Positions 16,255 to 24,897 of a DNA stretch of 64,000 bases are shown piece by piece. The translations under genes and the position numbers were made by a program. A model generated the notes under the pieces. That model had not been told where the DNA came from and did no database searches. It saw only the letters and a program-made list of their open reading frames with translations. Position 1 is the first letter of the stretch, and each line of letters begins with the position of its first letter. Source of the stretch: Leptolyngbya sp. NIES-2104 (GTDB lineage: Bacteria > Cyanobacteriota > Cyanobacteriia > Leptolyngbyales > Leptolyngbyaceae); assembly GCF_001485215.1 (NCBI RefSeq), contig NZ_BBWW01000001.1, positions 1,302,001-1,366,000 on the forward strand, in the 5' to 3' direction.

Positions 16255-17232
16255 ATGAACGTATCATTACCAACCGTCAACAAATTACCGACAACCGATT
16301 TACCGTTTTACCGCAAACTTGGACGAACCGATCTCACCGTTAGCTGTCTCGGTTTGGGTGGTGGGTGTGGCATTTCGAGCGACGATACCCTTTATGCTTT
16401 CGAGCAGGGAATCAACTATTTCTTCTATTCCAGTGATCTACACCACTTCATGTATAGTTCTATGTCTGGTGCATTGCGTCAGATGTGTGGGCGTGGCTCT
16501 TCAGTGCGTGAGCAAGTGGTATTAGCAACCGTCACTTATATCAAAAATCCAGAGGCAGCGATCGCGGTTTTGCTGGATCAATTTATCGAACTGGGAATTG
16601 ATTACATCGATATCTTGTTTTGGGGTTGGATCGGTACTAATGATAGCAAAGCGCTACAAGATTGCTTACAGATCTCCAATGAGTTAAAGCGCCCAGATTC
16701 TTTTTATCAGAATGCGATCGAACAATTCATGGGGACATCAGAGCGATTAAAAAAGATGGGAGCAGTCCGTTATATTGGTGCTTCTTTTCACGATATCCAT
16801 TTAGCGCAGCAATGGTTAAATAGTCCGCTGCTCGATGTTGTGATGGTGCGGCACAATGCAGGGCATCGGTTTGCCCAAACCCAAATTTTTAACCAACTCA
16901 GTTCTGCGGATACTGAGCGTTCTGGAATTGTCACCTTTAAATCGACAAGCTGTCGGACTGGAAATCTCTGGCAGCAACCAGAGGGTTTACCAAGTGACTG
17001 CTGGCGACCTCAAGCCCCAGATTTGTATCGTTATTCTTTGAGCCAAAACTGTGTCGATGTTTGCTTGACCGGATTAAGGAACAAAGAAGAGATTGATGCC
17101 GCGATCGCAGGTGTGAGACAAGGAAAACTGACCTTGGACGAAATTGAATACCTCAATGTCTACGGAGACTTACATCAAAATCGTCTGCGAGTTCAAAATA
17201 TCCCGATCGAGAAGCTACTTTATCGGGCTTAG
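16255..17232 (+). CDS. Aldo/keto-reductase-like protein lacking the catalytic tetrad
   Basis: The fold of the aldo/keto reductase family is evident: FYRKLGRTDLTVSCLGLGGG at the start, LGIDYIDILFWGW, GAVRYIGASFHDIHLAQQW, and a C-terminal DVCLTGLRNKEEIDAAIAG. The usual tetrad Asp-Tyr-Lys-His is not visible. The region expected to read FDTAxxYG reads INYFFYSSDLHHF, the Lys position reads VVLATVTY, and the His position in strand 4 reads FWGW. It may bind substrate or cofactor without classical reduction, or use other residues. It starts 43 bp after the LanM stop, so it is probably in the lanthipeptide operon. Confidence 0.78.
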   Translation: MNVSLPTVNKLPTTDLPFYRKLGRTDLTVSCLGLGGGCGISSDDTLYAFEQGINYFFYSSDLHHFMYSSMSGALRQMCGRGSSVREQVVLATVTYIKNPEAAIAVLLDQFIELGIDYIDILFWGWIGTNDSKALQDCLQISNELKRPDSFYQNAIEQFMGTSERLKKMGAVRYIGASFHDIHLAQQWLNSPLLDVVMVRHNAGHRFAQTQIFNQLSSADTERSGIVTFKSTSCRTGNLWQQPEGLPSDCWRPQAPDLYRYSLSQNCVDVCLTGLRNKEEIDAAIAGVRQGKLTLDEIEYLNVYGDLHQNRLRVQNIPIEKLLYRA

Positions 17233-17269
17233 TTTCGAGCAAATCGTTACTCTAATTGAGGTGAAAACT

Positions 17270-18133
17270 ATGAATGAACTGCAAAATCTACAGCTAACAC
17301 AGCAAAACGGGGCGGGATGGGTTCCAGACCCTGATGATGAGCGAGACAGAACGAATTACATTGAAATTTTGAGTGATCTACCCACATCAGTAGATTTGCG
17401 AGAATGGTGTTCCCCGATCGAGAACCAAGGTAACATCAATTCTTGTACTGCCCACGCAGCGATCGCATTAGTAGAGTATTTTGAGCGTCAAGCATCCGGG
17501 AAGCACTTGGATTTATCTCGGTTGTTTCTCTATAAAGTGACCAGAAACTTGCTTCGCTGGACAGGAGACAAAGGAGCAAATCCTAGAACCACGATCAAAG
17601 CTTTAGCACTGTTTGGGTCGATCGCAGAAGAATACTGGGCTTATGAAGAAGCAAAACTAGACGAGGAGCCTCCTGCTTTTTGCTATGCCTTTGCGAGTAA
17701 TTACCAAGCTCTAGAGTATTACCGAATTGACATTAAAGGCAGAACTAGAGACGTGGTTTTGCAACAGATTAAAGCAAATTTAGCAGCGGGTCGTCCTTTA
17801 ATGTTTGGTGCAATTTTGCATCATAGCAGCATGCAGCAAGCGACGAAAACGGGGATGATTCCGGTTCCTGTGCAGTCTGATCCGATGTGGGGCGGTCACA
17901 CAATGGCAGCCGTGGGATACGACGACACCATCAAAATTAAAAATACTGATCCGACAGGAACAGAAACAACCGGAGCCATTCTCATTAGAAACTCATGGGG
18001 GCTTGAATGGGGCGATAAAGGCTATGGTTGGCTTCCTTATGAGTATGTCTTAAGACCCTTATCGAATGATTGGTGGACAGTGCTGAAGTCCGAATGGGTA
18101 GATACTGGAAAGTTTGATGCCAAGAAATCGTGA
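17270..18133 (+). CDS. Papain-like (C1A) cysteine peptidase
   Basis: The 287-residue protein has the papain catalytic set: Gln53 and Cys59 in ENQGNINSCTAHA, His210 in GGHTMAAVGYDD and Asn241 in IRNSWGLEWGDKGYGWLPYE. The start GWVPDPDDERD is typical of this bacterial subgroup, and there is no signal peptide or long propeptide. ATG at 17270 has GAGGTGAAAA before it; a longer frame starting at 17144 would overlap the preceding gene by 89 bases. Position in the locus makes it a candidate leader peptidase for the lanthipeptide or a lysis-type enzyme. Both ideas are inference. Confidence 0.87.
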   Translation: MNELQNLQLTQQNGAGWVPDPDDERDRTNYIEILSDLPTSVDLREWCSPIENQGNINSCTAHAAIALVEYFERQASGKHLDLSRLFLYKVTRNLLRWTGDKGANPRTTIKALALFGSIAEEYWAYEEAKLDEEPPAFCYAFASNYQALEYYRIDIKGRTRDVVLQQIKANLAAGRPLMFGAILHHSSMQQATKTGMIPVPVQSDPMWGGHTMAAVGYDDTIKIKNTDPTGTETTGAILIRNSWGLEWGDKGYGWLPYEYVLRPLSNDWWTVLKSEWVDTGKFDAKKS

Positions 18134-18169
18134 CGCGATGGAATCATTCACTTCATACAGGAGATCACA

Positions 18170-18451
18170 ATGACGACAACTCAAGAATCGCTTTCGACAA
18201 ACAAACCCGCACCGAAAAGCATCTTCGCTAGTAGAACGTTTTGGGGCGCAATGCTAACACTGGTTGTTGCGATCGCGCCCAAGGTCGGTGAGATGGTTGA
18301 CAACAAAAAGGTTGATGGAGCAAGCATCTCTCAGCTTATCGTGCTGTTTGGAACAACGACACTGACAATCATCGGGCGGGTTGAAGCGAAACGACCGATT
18401 TACACACCTGATGGGGTGCCAGGTCCAAACAAGTCAGATCTTGCACAGTAA
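18170..18451 (+). CDS. Small holin-like membrane protein
   Basis: The 93-residue protein has a polar N-terminus, a hydrophobic segment FWGAMLTLVVAIAPKVGEMV, a short charged loop, a second one (ISQLIVLFGTTTLTIIG) and then RVEAKRPIYTPDGVPGP. Two transmembrane segments closed by GRVxAK match the layout of several phage holin families. A ribosome site (CAGGAG) precedes the start. It is 36 bp downstream of the papain-like gene. With the GH19 enzyme this gives a holin/endolysin-like pair, but no other phage genes are present. The holin label rests on topology and motif resemblance. Confidence 0.6.
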   Translation: MTTTQESLSTNKPAPKSIFASRTFWGAMLTLVVAIAPKVGEMVDNKKVDGASISQLIVLFGTTTLTIIGRVEAKRPIYTPDGVPGPNKSDLAQ

Positions 18452-18457
18452 TCAAAA

Positions 18458-18489
18458 GCAATGGATAAGCTATATAGCTTATCCATTGC
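18458..18489. promoter_or_regulatory. Perfect 32-bp palindrome without spacer
   Basis: The 16-base half GCAATGGATAAGCTAT is followed at once by its exact complement. It begins 6 bp after the stop of the holin-like gene and ends 27 bp before the next start. There is no T-run after it, so a classic terminator is unlikely. A dimeric protein site or an mRNA-stabilising hairpin are possible. Confidence 0.6.
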
Positions 18490-18516
18490 CACTTCTACAA
18501 TGGTCTAGGAGCCGCA

Positions 18517-19563
18517 ATGCTAAAGACATCATTGCCCAATCGCAATTTGAATGACAATGATCTCCTTGAAACTGCTCTAAAAAGTTATCGGCTTGGTCGC
18601 ACTAAACCGATTCAGTTTGTATTAAAGCAGTATGGAGACTTCTTCACTCACGGGTTATACCTGCGGATGATGTGCCGTTTATCGCAGGAAGACTATGCGA
18701 TTATCCAGCAAGCAGCCAGCGTTCGTGAAACTGCTGTAATGGCGATCCGCTGTGGAGAGTTTGTGAGAGCGGAGCAGCTTTTTGCAGAAATACGCACCTC
18801 GATCGAAGCTAATTTGCTGTCACCAGAAGGCAGTTTGCTACATCAATCTTTTCTTGAACAGGCTGAAGCTTACCTCGATTATCGCAAGGGTGACTTTGAC
18901 CAAGTTTACACTCGCACATTGGCTGCTTTAGCGATCGATGTCGTCTTAGAAAAAGAGTACGGATACGAAATGATGCATATCCACCGCATTCAACTTCTGC
19001 ACAATCTTGTGCGGACTGAGGCAAGACGAATGCGCTATGATCGTGCGATCGAGCTTGCTGCTCAACTGCTGGCTTACCTGGAAGGGACATTAAAGGGTTT
19101 GCCATTTCCAGGAGTCTGGGGTTTTGAGTCTGTCATCTCTCAGCCCGAAGAACTTGTAGCAGCAACCTTTGCACAAATCGCGAGTGAAATCGCTGTGATT
19201 CTGGCAGGAAAACCTCATCAGTTCGCTAGAGAGTTACTAGCAGTTGTCAGGCATTACATTCCCGCACAATTACAGAAACATCATCACGGACATCCACGAG
19301 CTTATGATTGGTTTCTGCTTAAGGAGTCGTTTTTAGAAAACGATATTGCTACCTTTTTAGAACGATCGTCTCACTTCCTAGCAGAGGGACGTACTGATAC
19401 ACCACTGCTTTGGTATGCTACTGTCGCGGATGTGGTCGCATTGTGTAACGATTTTGATCAACCTTACGCGTTTCGGGTAAGGCAAGAAGTTGCTACCGAT
19501 GCTACTAACTGGAAACTGCTTCCGCAAGCATTATCTGTTCTACTTGACATTCAGGCGAACTGA
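18517..19563 (+). CDS. Helical protein of unknown function at the end of the lanthipeptide locus
   Basis: The 348-residue product is rich in alpha-helical, TPR-like segments (ETAVMAIRCGEFVRAEQLFA, FLEQAEAYLDYRKGDFDQVY, YDRAIELAAQLLAYLEG). A His-rich turn, LQKHHHGHPRAYDWFLLKE, lies around residue 260. It has no signal peptide or membrane segment. I do not recognise a named family; a protein-protein scaffold of the tetratricopeptide kind fits best. It is co-directional with the genes upstream but separated by the 32-bp palindrome. About 250 bp after it are gene-free apart from a decayed repeat at 19684. Confidence 0.7.
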   Translation: MLKTSLPNRNLNDNDLLETALKSYRLGRTKPIQFVLKQYGDFFTHGLYLRMMCRLSQEDYAIIQQAASVRETAVMAIRCGEFVRAEQLFAEIRTSIEANLLSPEGSLLHQSFLEQAEAYLDYRKGDFDQVYTRTLAALAIDVVLEKEYGYEMMHIHRIQLLHNLVRTEARRMRYDRAIELAAQLLAYLEGTLKGLPFPGVWGFESVISQPEELVAATFAQIASEIAVILAGKPHQFARELLAVVRHYIPAQLQKHHHGHPRAYDWFLLKESFLENDIATFLERSSHFLAEGRTDTPLLWYATVADVVALCNDFDQPYAFRVRQEVATDATNWKLLPQALSVLLDIQAN

Positions 19564-19683
19564 TTCAGAACTATCTCACTCAAGATTTGAATTCGCGATC
19601 GTGATTTTTGCAAGAATTGACGACAGGTGACAGAACTTTGCACACTTCGATCGAGCAGAGTGGAACAATCAATCCGCTCTGCC

Positions 19684-19745
19684 AGGGCGTGCTTTAAACC
19701 TTTTCGCTTTGTTCATGTTCGCTCTGAAATAGAATTCGGAGAGCT
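19684..19745. repeat. Decayed left half of a family B element (B4)
   Basis: GGGCGTGCTTTAAACCTTTT and, further on, CTCTGAAATAGAATTCGG match the left end and left arm of B1 and B2. The right half is missing or unrecognisable. Confidence 0.5.
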
Positions 19746-19818
19746 TTCTGCTAAATGCTTACAATAAATCAGAGCAGATTGTAAGTCCACTCTGAGTAAC
19801 TTAAGAATTTACGTTAAA

Positions 19819-20124
19819 TTACACTTGCCCAACCAGGGATTGAATTTCAGAAAGCTTGCCAATACTGATAGGCATCGTGAACCTACCGAGTGCAACATGA
19901 TCAGAGCTGTCCGGTTTATAATGAACCCAGAATGCAAGCTTCGGGGGCAACCCTGCGATCAGCCCAAATCCTTCAAATCGATAATCCTGATTTCCTTCAA
20001 TGTCAGTGATGTCTGCTCCGAATTTGAGCGCTGGCGGTAAACCTTTCGCGGTACAAGTGTTGTTGATTGTGTCGATCGTTTGATGAGAATTCGCAAGAAT
20101 TGTCAAAATAGTAGCGACGGGCAT
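19819..20124 (-). CDS. Conserved-looking small protein of unknown function
   Basis: ATG at 20124 was chosen because AAGGAG lies just before it; an in-frame ATG at 20199 lacks such a site. The 101-residue product starts PVATILTILANSHQTIDTI and has the segments KFGADITDIEGNQDYRFEGF and LAFWVHYKPDSSDHVALGRF, which suggest a small beta-rich domain. It has no membrane segment or cysteine cluster apart from one Cys. It stands alone, convergent with the lanthipeptide locus. I do not recognise the family. Confidence 0.6.
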   Translation of the reverse strand: MPVATILTILANSHQTIDTINNTCTAKGLPPALKFGADITDIEGNQDYRFEGFGLIAGLPPKLAFWVHYKPDSSDHVALGRFTMPISIGKLSEIQSLVGQV

Positions 20125-20302
20125 AAGAATCTCCTTGTTCTGGTAATCGTTGTGGTGCTGAACTATGCCTATCTTAGAGATTGAACTGAGGAGAAACATC
20201 TGGAGATCGTCTTAACTCGTGTTAAACGAAATAAGACAGGTCTGATTAACTTTCGTCGTACCTACTAAATCTTCCAGGCAGTCCCACCATTCAAAGACTA
20301 CG

Positions 20303-21877
20303 CTAAACGACTGCAACGGGTTGGTTGAGTTGATGAAGTGGGTCATGCCCGATTTGCTGCGCGATTCGCTCTCTTGCTAAACAGCGATACTCAGCAAAAT
20401 GCTCTCCGGCTGCACACAATCCAAAATAGAGATTTAGCGATCGCGGTCTGCGAATGATCATTTCCCAGAGTTGTTGCCAAAACTGAGCGCGAATCTGACT
20501 TCGACGAATGCCCTGGAGCCAAACCACCTGTAGCATCAATCGCAGCCCCTTCTGAAGTGGGAAATGCAGATTCTGCCGCAGCCGTGGATTCGGAGTTAGG
20601 TTTAGACAGTGCTGAAAACAACGCTTGAGATAGTTCGCCGGTTCATACAGCGTCCACAGCGTTGTGATGTAGTCTTGAGCAATTTCATCGAGCGATCGCG
20701 TCGGATGAAAATTCATCAAGGTATTTTGATCGCCCACTTCCAAAAGGTCTTGTTCGGTGCGTCGCAAGCGGTTCTCGCGCTTCAACCGTTCCCATAAGTC
20801 GGTGTTGGGAAGCGCCTGAAGAATGCCTAACATCGGTTGAGGAATCTGAGTTTCTTCAACAAAGGCTCGAATGCGATCGCCCGCTCCCGATCGTTCTCCA
20901 TCAAATCCCAAAATAAACCCTGCATAAATCAACAATCCTGCTTGTGTGATCGCCTGACAAGCTTGGGCGAGCGGACTGCGAGTGTTTTGATATTTGCGAG
21001 TCGTTTGCAAACTCTCTTGATCCGGTGTTTCAATTCCCAGAAATACGCCGTAGAAGCCTGCTTGCACCATCAATTCTAAGAGTTCTGGATCATCAGCCAG
21101 ATTCACTGAAGCTTCAGTAACGAAGGTAAACGGATAGTCATGAGACTCCATCCACGGAATCAGTTCTTTCAGAAATCGTTTGACGTTGCGCTGATTGCCA
21201 ATAAAGTTGTCATCGACAATAAACACCGACCCGCGCCAACCGAGATCATAAAGCACTTGCAGTTCTGCGATCGCTTGCTGCGGTTCCTTTGTTCGGGGTT
21301 TGCGACCGTAGAGGGTAATAATGTCACAGAATTCACAGTTAAACGGACACCCACGCGAAAACTGAATCGACATCATCAAATACGCCTCTAGGTCGAGTAA
21401 ATCAAACCGAGGAAGCGGACTAATCGTGACATCGGGCTTTTCTGGACTGCGGAAGACTCCTTGTTCTGCGCCGGTTGCCATGGCATCCACAAACTGTGGA
21501 ACCGTCATTTCTCCTTCATCTAACACTAAGTAATGAGCGCCCGAAGCGATCACTTCTTCTGGAACCGAAGTCGGATAAGGACCCCCCACCGCAACTTTCT
21601 TCCCTCGGTCAACCGCTGTTTGAATCAGTGCATGAAAATCTGTTCTTTGTGCCAGCATCGCCGACAAAACCACCAAATCACACCAGTCCCAGTCGTCGTC
21701 GGTTTCGAGTCTCACATTACGATCGCAAAACCGCACTTCCCACTCGGACGGCAATAGTGCTGCAACCGTGAGAATTCCCAGCGGTGGAATAAAAGCTTTC
21801 AGTCCTGCCATCTGGATAAAGCGATCGTAAGACCAAAACGTTTTCGGAAACTTAGGATAGAGCAGAAGTACTTTCAT
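20303..21877 (-). CDS. B12-binding radical SAM protein (DUF4070, HpnP-like)
   Basis: The 524-residue protein has an N-terminal cobalamin-binding Rossmann domain (FIPPLGILTVAALLP, VAVGGPYPTSVPEE). A radical SAM domain follows, with the [4Fe-4S] motif SRGCPFNCEFCDIITLYGRK at about residues 175-194, and then a DUF4070 region. This architecture is that of methylases such as hopanoid C2 methylase HpnP and relatives. Overall order and motifs (SVPEEVIASGA, VDDNFIGNQRNVK, FILGFDGE) agree with that family. No hopanoid genes are nearby, so the substrate is left open. Confidence 0.88.
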   Translation of the reverse strand: MKVLLLYPKFPKTFWSYDRFIQMAGLKAFIPPLGILTVAALLPSEWEVRFCDRNVRLETDDDWDWCDLVVLSAMLAQRTDFHALIQTAVDRGKKVAVGGPYPTSVPEEVIASGAHYLVLDEGEMTVPQFVDAMATGAEQGVFRSPEKPDVTISPLPRFDLLDLEAYLMMSIQFSRGCPFNCEFCDIITLYGRKPRTKEPQQAIAELQVLYDLGWRGSVFIVDDNFIGNQRNVKRFLKELIPWMESHDYPFTFVTEASVNLADDPELLELMVQAGFYGVFLGIETPDQESLQTTRKYQNTRSPLAQACQAITQAGLLIYAGFILGFDGERSGAGDRIRAFVEETQIPQPMLGILQALPNTDLWERLKRENRLRRTEQDLLEVGDQNTLMNFHPTRSLDEIAQDYITTLWTLYEPANYLKRCFQHCLNLTPNPRLRQNLHFPLQKGLRLMLQVVWLQGIRRSQIRAQFWQQLWEMIIRRPRSLNLYFGLCAAGEHFAEYRCLARERIAQQIGHDPLHQLNQPVAVV

Positions 21878-22054
21878 ATCAATTCCTAGCTAAAATTGGC
21901 GGCAATCGTACAGCACATCGTCTGAAGCGACCAAAGGGAATACGCTGCCCTTTGCAGTAGGAGTTGTGAAAAATCTAGTACTTTATTCTGCGATCGGTTT
22001 TCGAGTCATGTTGAAGAAGGTCACAATTTTTAAGATTAACATTCACATCGCTTA

Positions 22055-22261
22055 GAGGATGTTTGAAAAGTTGTCGTTCGTTGCCACGTCCCGCCCTGAA
22101 ATGAATTTCGGGCGGGACGTGGCAAGTCCATTGAAATGGACTAAGAACTTGAAAATAGCTCCTAGTCTACTGAAGTAGACTTTCCACGATTAGCCCGAAA
22201 TTCATTTCAGGGCGGGAGGCAACCGAAGCGAAGAAACTTTTTATACTTTTCAAACACCCTC
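22055..22261. repeat. MITE-like element, family A (copy A2, rearranged left arm)
   Basis: The terminal repeats GAGGATGTTTGAAAAGT and ACTTTTCAAACACCCTC are flanked by an exact TTA duplication. Right-arm motifs are as in the other copies. The left arm contains a perfect 16-bp inverted repeat (22081-22096 against 22110-22125), which is not present in other copies. Confidence 0.85.
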
Positions 22262-22424
22262 TTAGCACTGAGTGAGCCAGAAGCGATCGATAAGTTATAT
22301 CGTTCTCCGGCGATCGGTTTTCCAGGCGGGTCGTCGTAAAAATCGCCTGAAATCCGGAGTTGAACTCGATCGCTTGGTGCTAGTCTAACCCGGCTGAGTA
22401 GATTTGGAAGCCTGTCCCAAATCC

Positions 22425-22490
22425 CTCTCTGGGGGATTTAGGGGGCTACGAAGATCTGTGACACCTAAAGATCAATTTGGTATAAGTGCT
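22425..22490. repeat. Partial copy of a CCCCCTAAATCCCCC repeat (family C)
   Basis: GGGGGATTTAGGGGGCTACG, then AGATCTGTGACACCTAAAGA, matches the right arm of the larger palindromic repeat at 48431-48565 and its flank. Only one arm is present here. The rest of 21878-22614 outside this and MITE A2 shows no gene. Confidence 0.6.
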
Positions 22491-22614
22491 GCCAACTTGT
22501 CGAATTTAGCGATCGCTCTTTCTCTTCAAAATGGCTTTCTGCTCCACCGCAAACGATGAAGCTCCACAGCGGCACTTTCTTGATCGAGCAATGGCAGATT
22601 CACCACCAGTTAAT

Positions 22615-24711
22615 CTAAAAATCTGAAACAAGACCGAAACGATAAGTCAAACCGGGTTGATAAATGCGATTGACTTTTTCATAACTACGATCGGCAAGAT
22701 TTTCAAGGAATACAGTCAACCCTAGCCCACGAGTGACCGGAATTCGTAAACCCAGATCAAAACTGATCCAAGACGGTGAAAACTCACGGGGATTGTCGCC
22801 TGCAAGCGTAAATAAAGCGCGTCGTGCCCCACTAAAGTAGCTGGCAAATAGATTAACCTCCCACCCATTTGAGGCGTAACCAATGCCGAATCGGGCAACT
22901 GAAAACGGAATCGTACTCAATTGCAATCCTCGTTCTGCACCGCTGCCAATCTTGGCATCTGTGTAGGTGTAGTTGACAAAGGTTGACCACTGTGGCGCAA
23001 GCTGCCAACGTAGTGCTGCTTCGATGCCGTTCGTATTGACGAGTCCAATATTTGCCCATTGTCCTGATTGAACAGAGATACGATCGTTTAACCGACTGCC
23101 AAAGTAAGTAAACTGTGCTGCAAAGCTTCTCGATAGTTGCAGATCAAATCCAGCCGTCCAAGACGATCCAGTTTCAGGATTGAGATCAGGATTTGGCAAC
23201 CAATTGTGAACCGTATCAAAAGCGTAGAGTTGATCAAGTCCAGGATTGCGATGCACAGACACCCAACTTCCTCTGAGTGCAAGATTGGGCGACAGTGCCC
23301 AACGCGCTCCCACACTGGGATTGAGATAGCTACCAAATTCGCTGGTAAAGTTCTGCCGCAGACCAAATTCTGCTTGAAAGGTATTGGTAATCTGCCAAGT
23401 ATTTAACGCAAACAAAGCCGCTTGAAAGCGATCGCGATCAAACTCTCCATTAAATCGAGCCAAACGAGGCAACGTACTAAATGCTTCTCCATCGAGCAGC
23501 GAATTTTGTAAATCAACGCCCCACCGCAGAGTATTCGTTTTGCTCGTTTGCCAATTGTGTTCAACTCTGGCATTCAAGCCGCGAGAATTCAGAACCCCTC
23601 GACGAAAGAATGTTGCTTGTGTCGGTCCGTAAGTGCTGAAATAGTCTTGGTTAAACGATAGCGTTGTATTCAGCGTTGAATCGTCTCCACTTCCTAGCGC
23701 TGCTTTCCAAGTCAAGCCGACGTTCACCGTATCGTGATCTAAGCGATCGCGCTGTAGTGGAAATCCGAAGTACAACAAGCCGCGCCGACTTGTGACTGTT
23801 GAAACATCTAGGCTTAGCGAATTACGATCGTTAAGATCAAAACTCAGATTGCCATAGTAATTATCTTGAGTCGAATCGCCGTTGAACAATCGCCCGTCTG
23901 AACCTCGATTGGCGGCTCCAACCGGGACGCGGTAATTATTGTCTGCTTTAAATCGTTGATAACTAAACAGATAATCCACGGCTCCAAGCGAACCAGAATA
24001 GCTGCCCCGGTAGTTCGAGGAACTAAATGATCCCACCTGAGCAAAACCATTAAATTGTGGAAGACCACTCCCTTTTTTCGTCACGACGTTGACAACGCCC
24101 CCGATCGCTTCAGAGCCGTAGAGTGTTGCAGCCGTTCCGCTAGAGAGTTCAACGCGCTCGATCGCGCCTGTCGGAATTGAGTTTAAATCAGTCCCACCGT
24201 GATAGGTATTGACGTTTGAGCCAATCGATCGACCATTGAGCAAAAACACCGATTGATTGATCGAAGCGCCCCGATAAAAGGTTCCAGTGTGAATATCTGC
24301 ACCAAAGCCAGCATCATTGATGGCAAATCCAGGCAACCCGCGAAGAATCTCTGCGAGACTATCAGCACTCTCACGCCGGATCTCATCGGCATCGATCGTA
24401 TAAACCGGGGTTGAGGATGGCTTCTGAAGCTTTTCAACCCCGATAATTTCTTCTTCCTCTTCTTCCGGCGCTGAGGATGGATTCAAGTCTTGTTCTGCGA
24501 TTTCTACAGCATCTTGCTCTACTACGATCGCTGATGGCTCGGATTGAAGCAGTCGAGCATCAGACAGAGGCACTTGAAACTCTCGAAGATTAGAGAGTGT
24601 TGGTTGCTGCTGTGAGGGTGCAGGTACTTCCACACCATGGCTTGACTCGGTTAATACACAGACCCATGCTGCACTGGAAACCAGTACAACGCCGAAAAAA
24701 CAAAATTTCAT
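22615..24711 (-). CDS. TonB-dependent outer-membrane receptor
   Basis: About 700 residues. The signal-like start MKFCFFGVVLVSSAAWVCVL supports 24711 as the start; an in-frame ATG at 24822 would add 37 residues. A plug domain (about 95-230 from the short start) shows LAEILRGLPGFAINDAGFG, YRGASINQSVFLLNGR and GGVVNVVTKKG. A 22-strand barrel follows, ending YQPGLTYRFGLVSDF with the C-terminal aromatic residue. It lacks the AMIN domain common in cyanobacterial siderophore receptors. The ligand could be cobalamin, a siderophore or another chelate. A relic of exbD lies upstream. Confidence 0.9.
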   Translation of the reverse strand: MKFCFFGVVLVSSAAWVCVLTESSHGVEVPAPSQQQPTLSNLREFQVPLSDARLLQSEPSAIVVEQDAVEIAEQDLNPSSAPEEEEEEIIGVEKLQKPSSTPVYTIDADEIRRESADSLAEILRGLPGFAINDAGFGADIHTGTFYRGASINQSVFLLNGRSIGSNVNTYHGGTDLNSIPTGAIERVELSSGTAATLYGSEAIGGVVNVVTKKGSGLPQFNGFAQVGSFSSSNYRGSYSGSLGAVDYLFSYQRFKADNNYRVPVGAANRGSDGRLFNGDSTQDNYYGNLSFDLNDRNSLSLDVSTVTSRRGLLYFGFPLQRDRLDHDTVNVGLTWKAALGSGDDSTLNTTLSFNQDYFSTYGPTQATFFRRGVLNSRGLNARVEHNWQTSKTNTLRWGVDLQNSLLDGEAFSTLPRLARFNGEFDRDRFQAALFALNTWQITNTFQAEFGLRQNFTSEFGSYLNPSVGARWALSPNLALRGSWVSVHRNPGLDQLYAFDTVHNWLPNPDLNPETGSSWTAGFDLQLSRSFAAQFTYFGSRLNDRISVQSGQWANIGLVNTNGIEAALRWQLAPQWSTFVNYTYTDAKIGSGAERGLQLSTIPFSVARFGIGYASNGWEVNLFASYFSGARRALFTLAGDNPREFSPSWISFDLGLRIPVTRGLGLTVFLENLADRSYEKVNRIYQPGLTYRFGLVSDF

Positions 24712-24897
24712 CAGTTTGGTGTTTTTATGACTGTTCAGGCTTGTAGCCTGAGTGCTTTTACACAACTGTTTGTATAAAGGTTTAGCAGGTCTAATGTCAA
24801 ACGACAAAGCGTCATAGATCATCGCTTCAATGACAAAGCAGCAGGATAACTACCGCAGTGAGAACGGTACCAGTTCACCAAGTTAAATCTGATGGAA

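Noticed and set aside
12015-18451. Prophage as the source of the GH19 and holin-like genes
   Set aside because: No integrase, portal, capsid, tail or terminase gene is seen in the window, and LanM and the peptidase lie between the two lysis-like genes.
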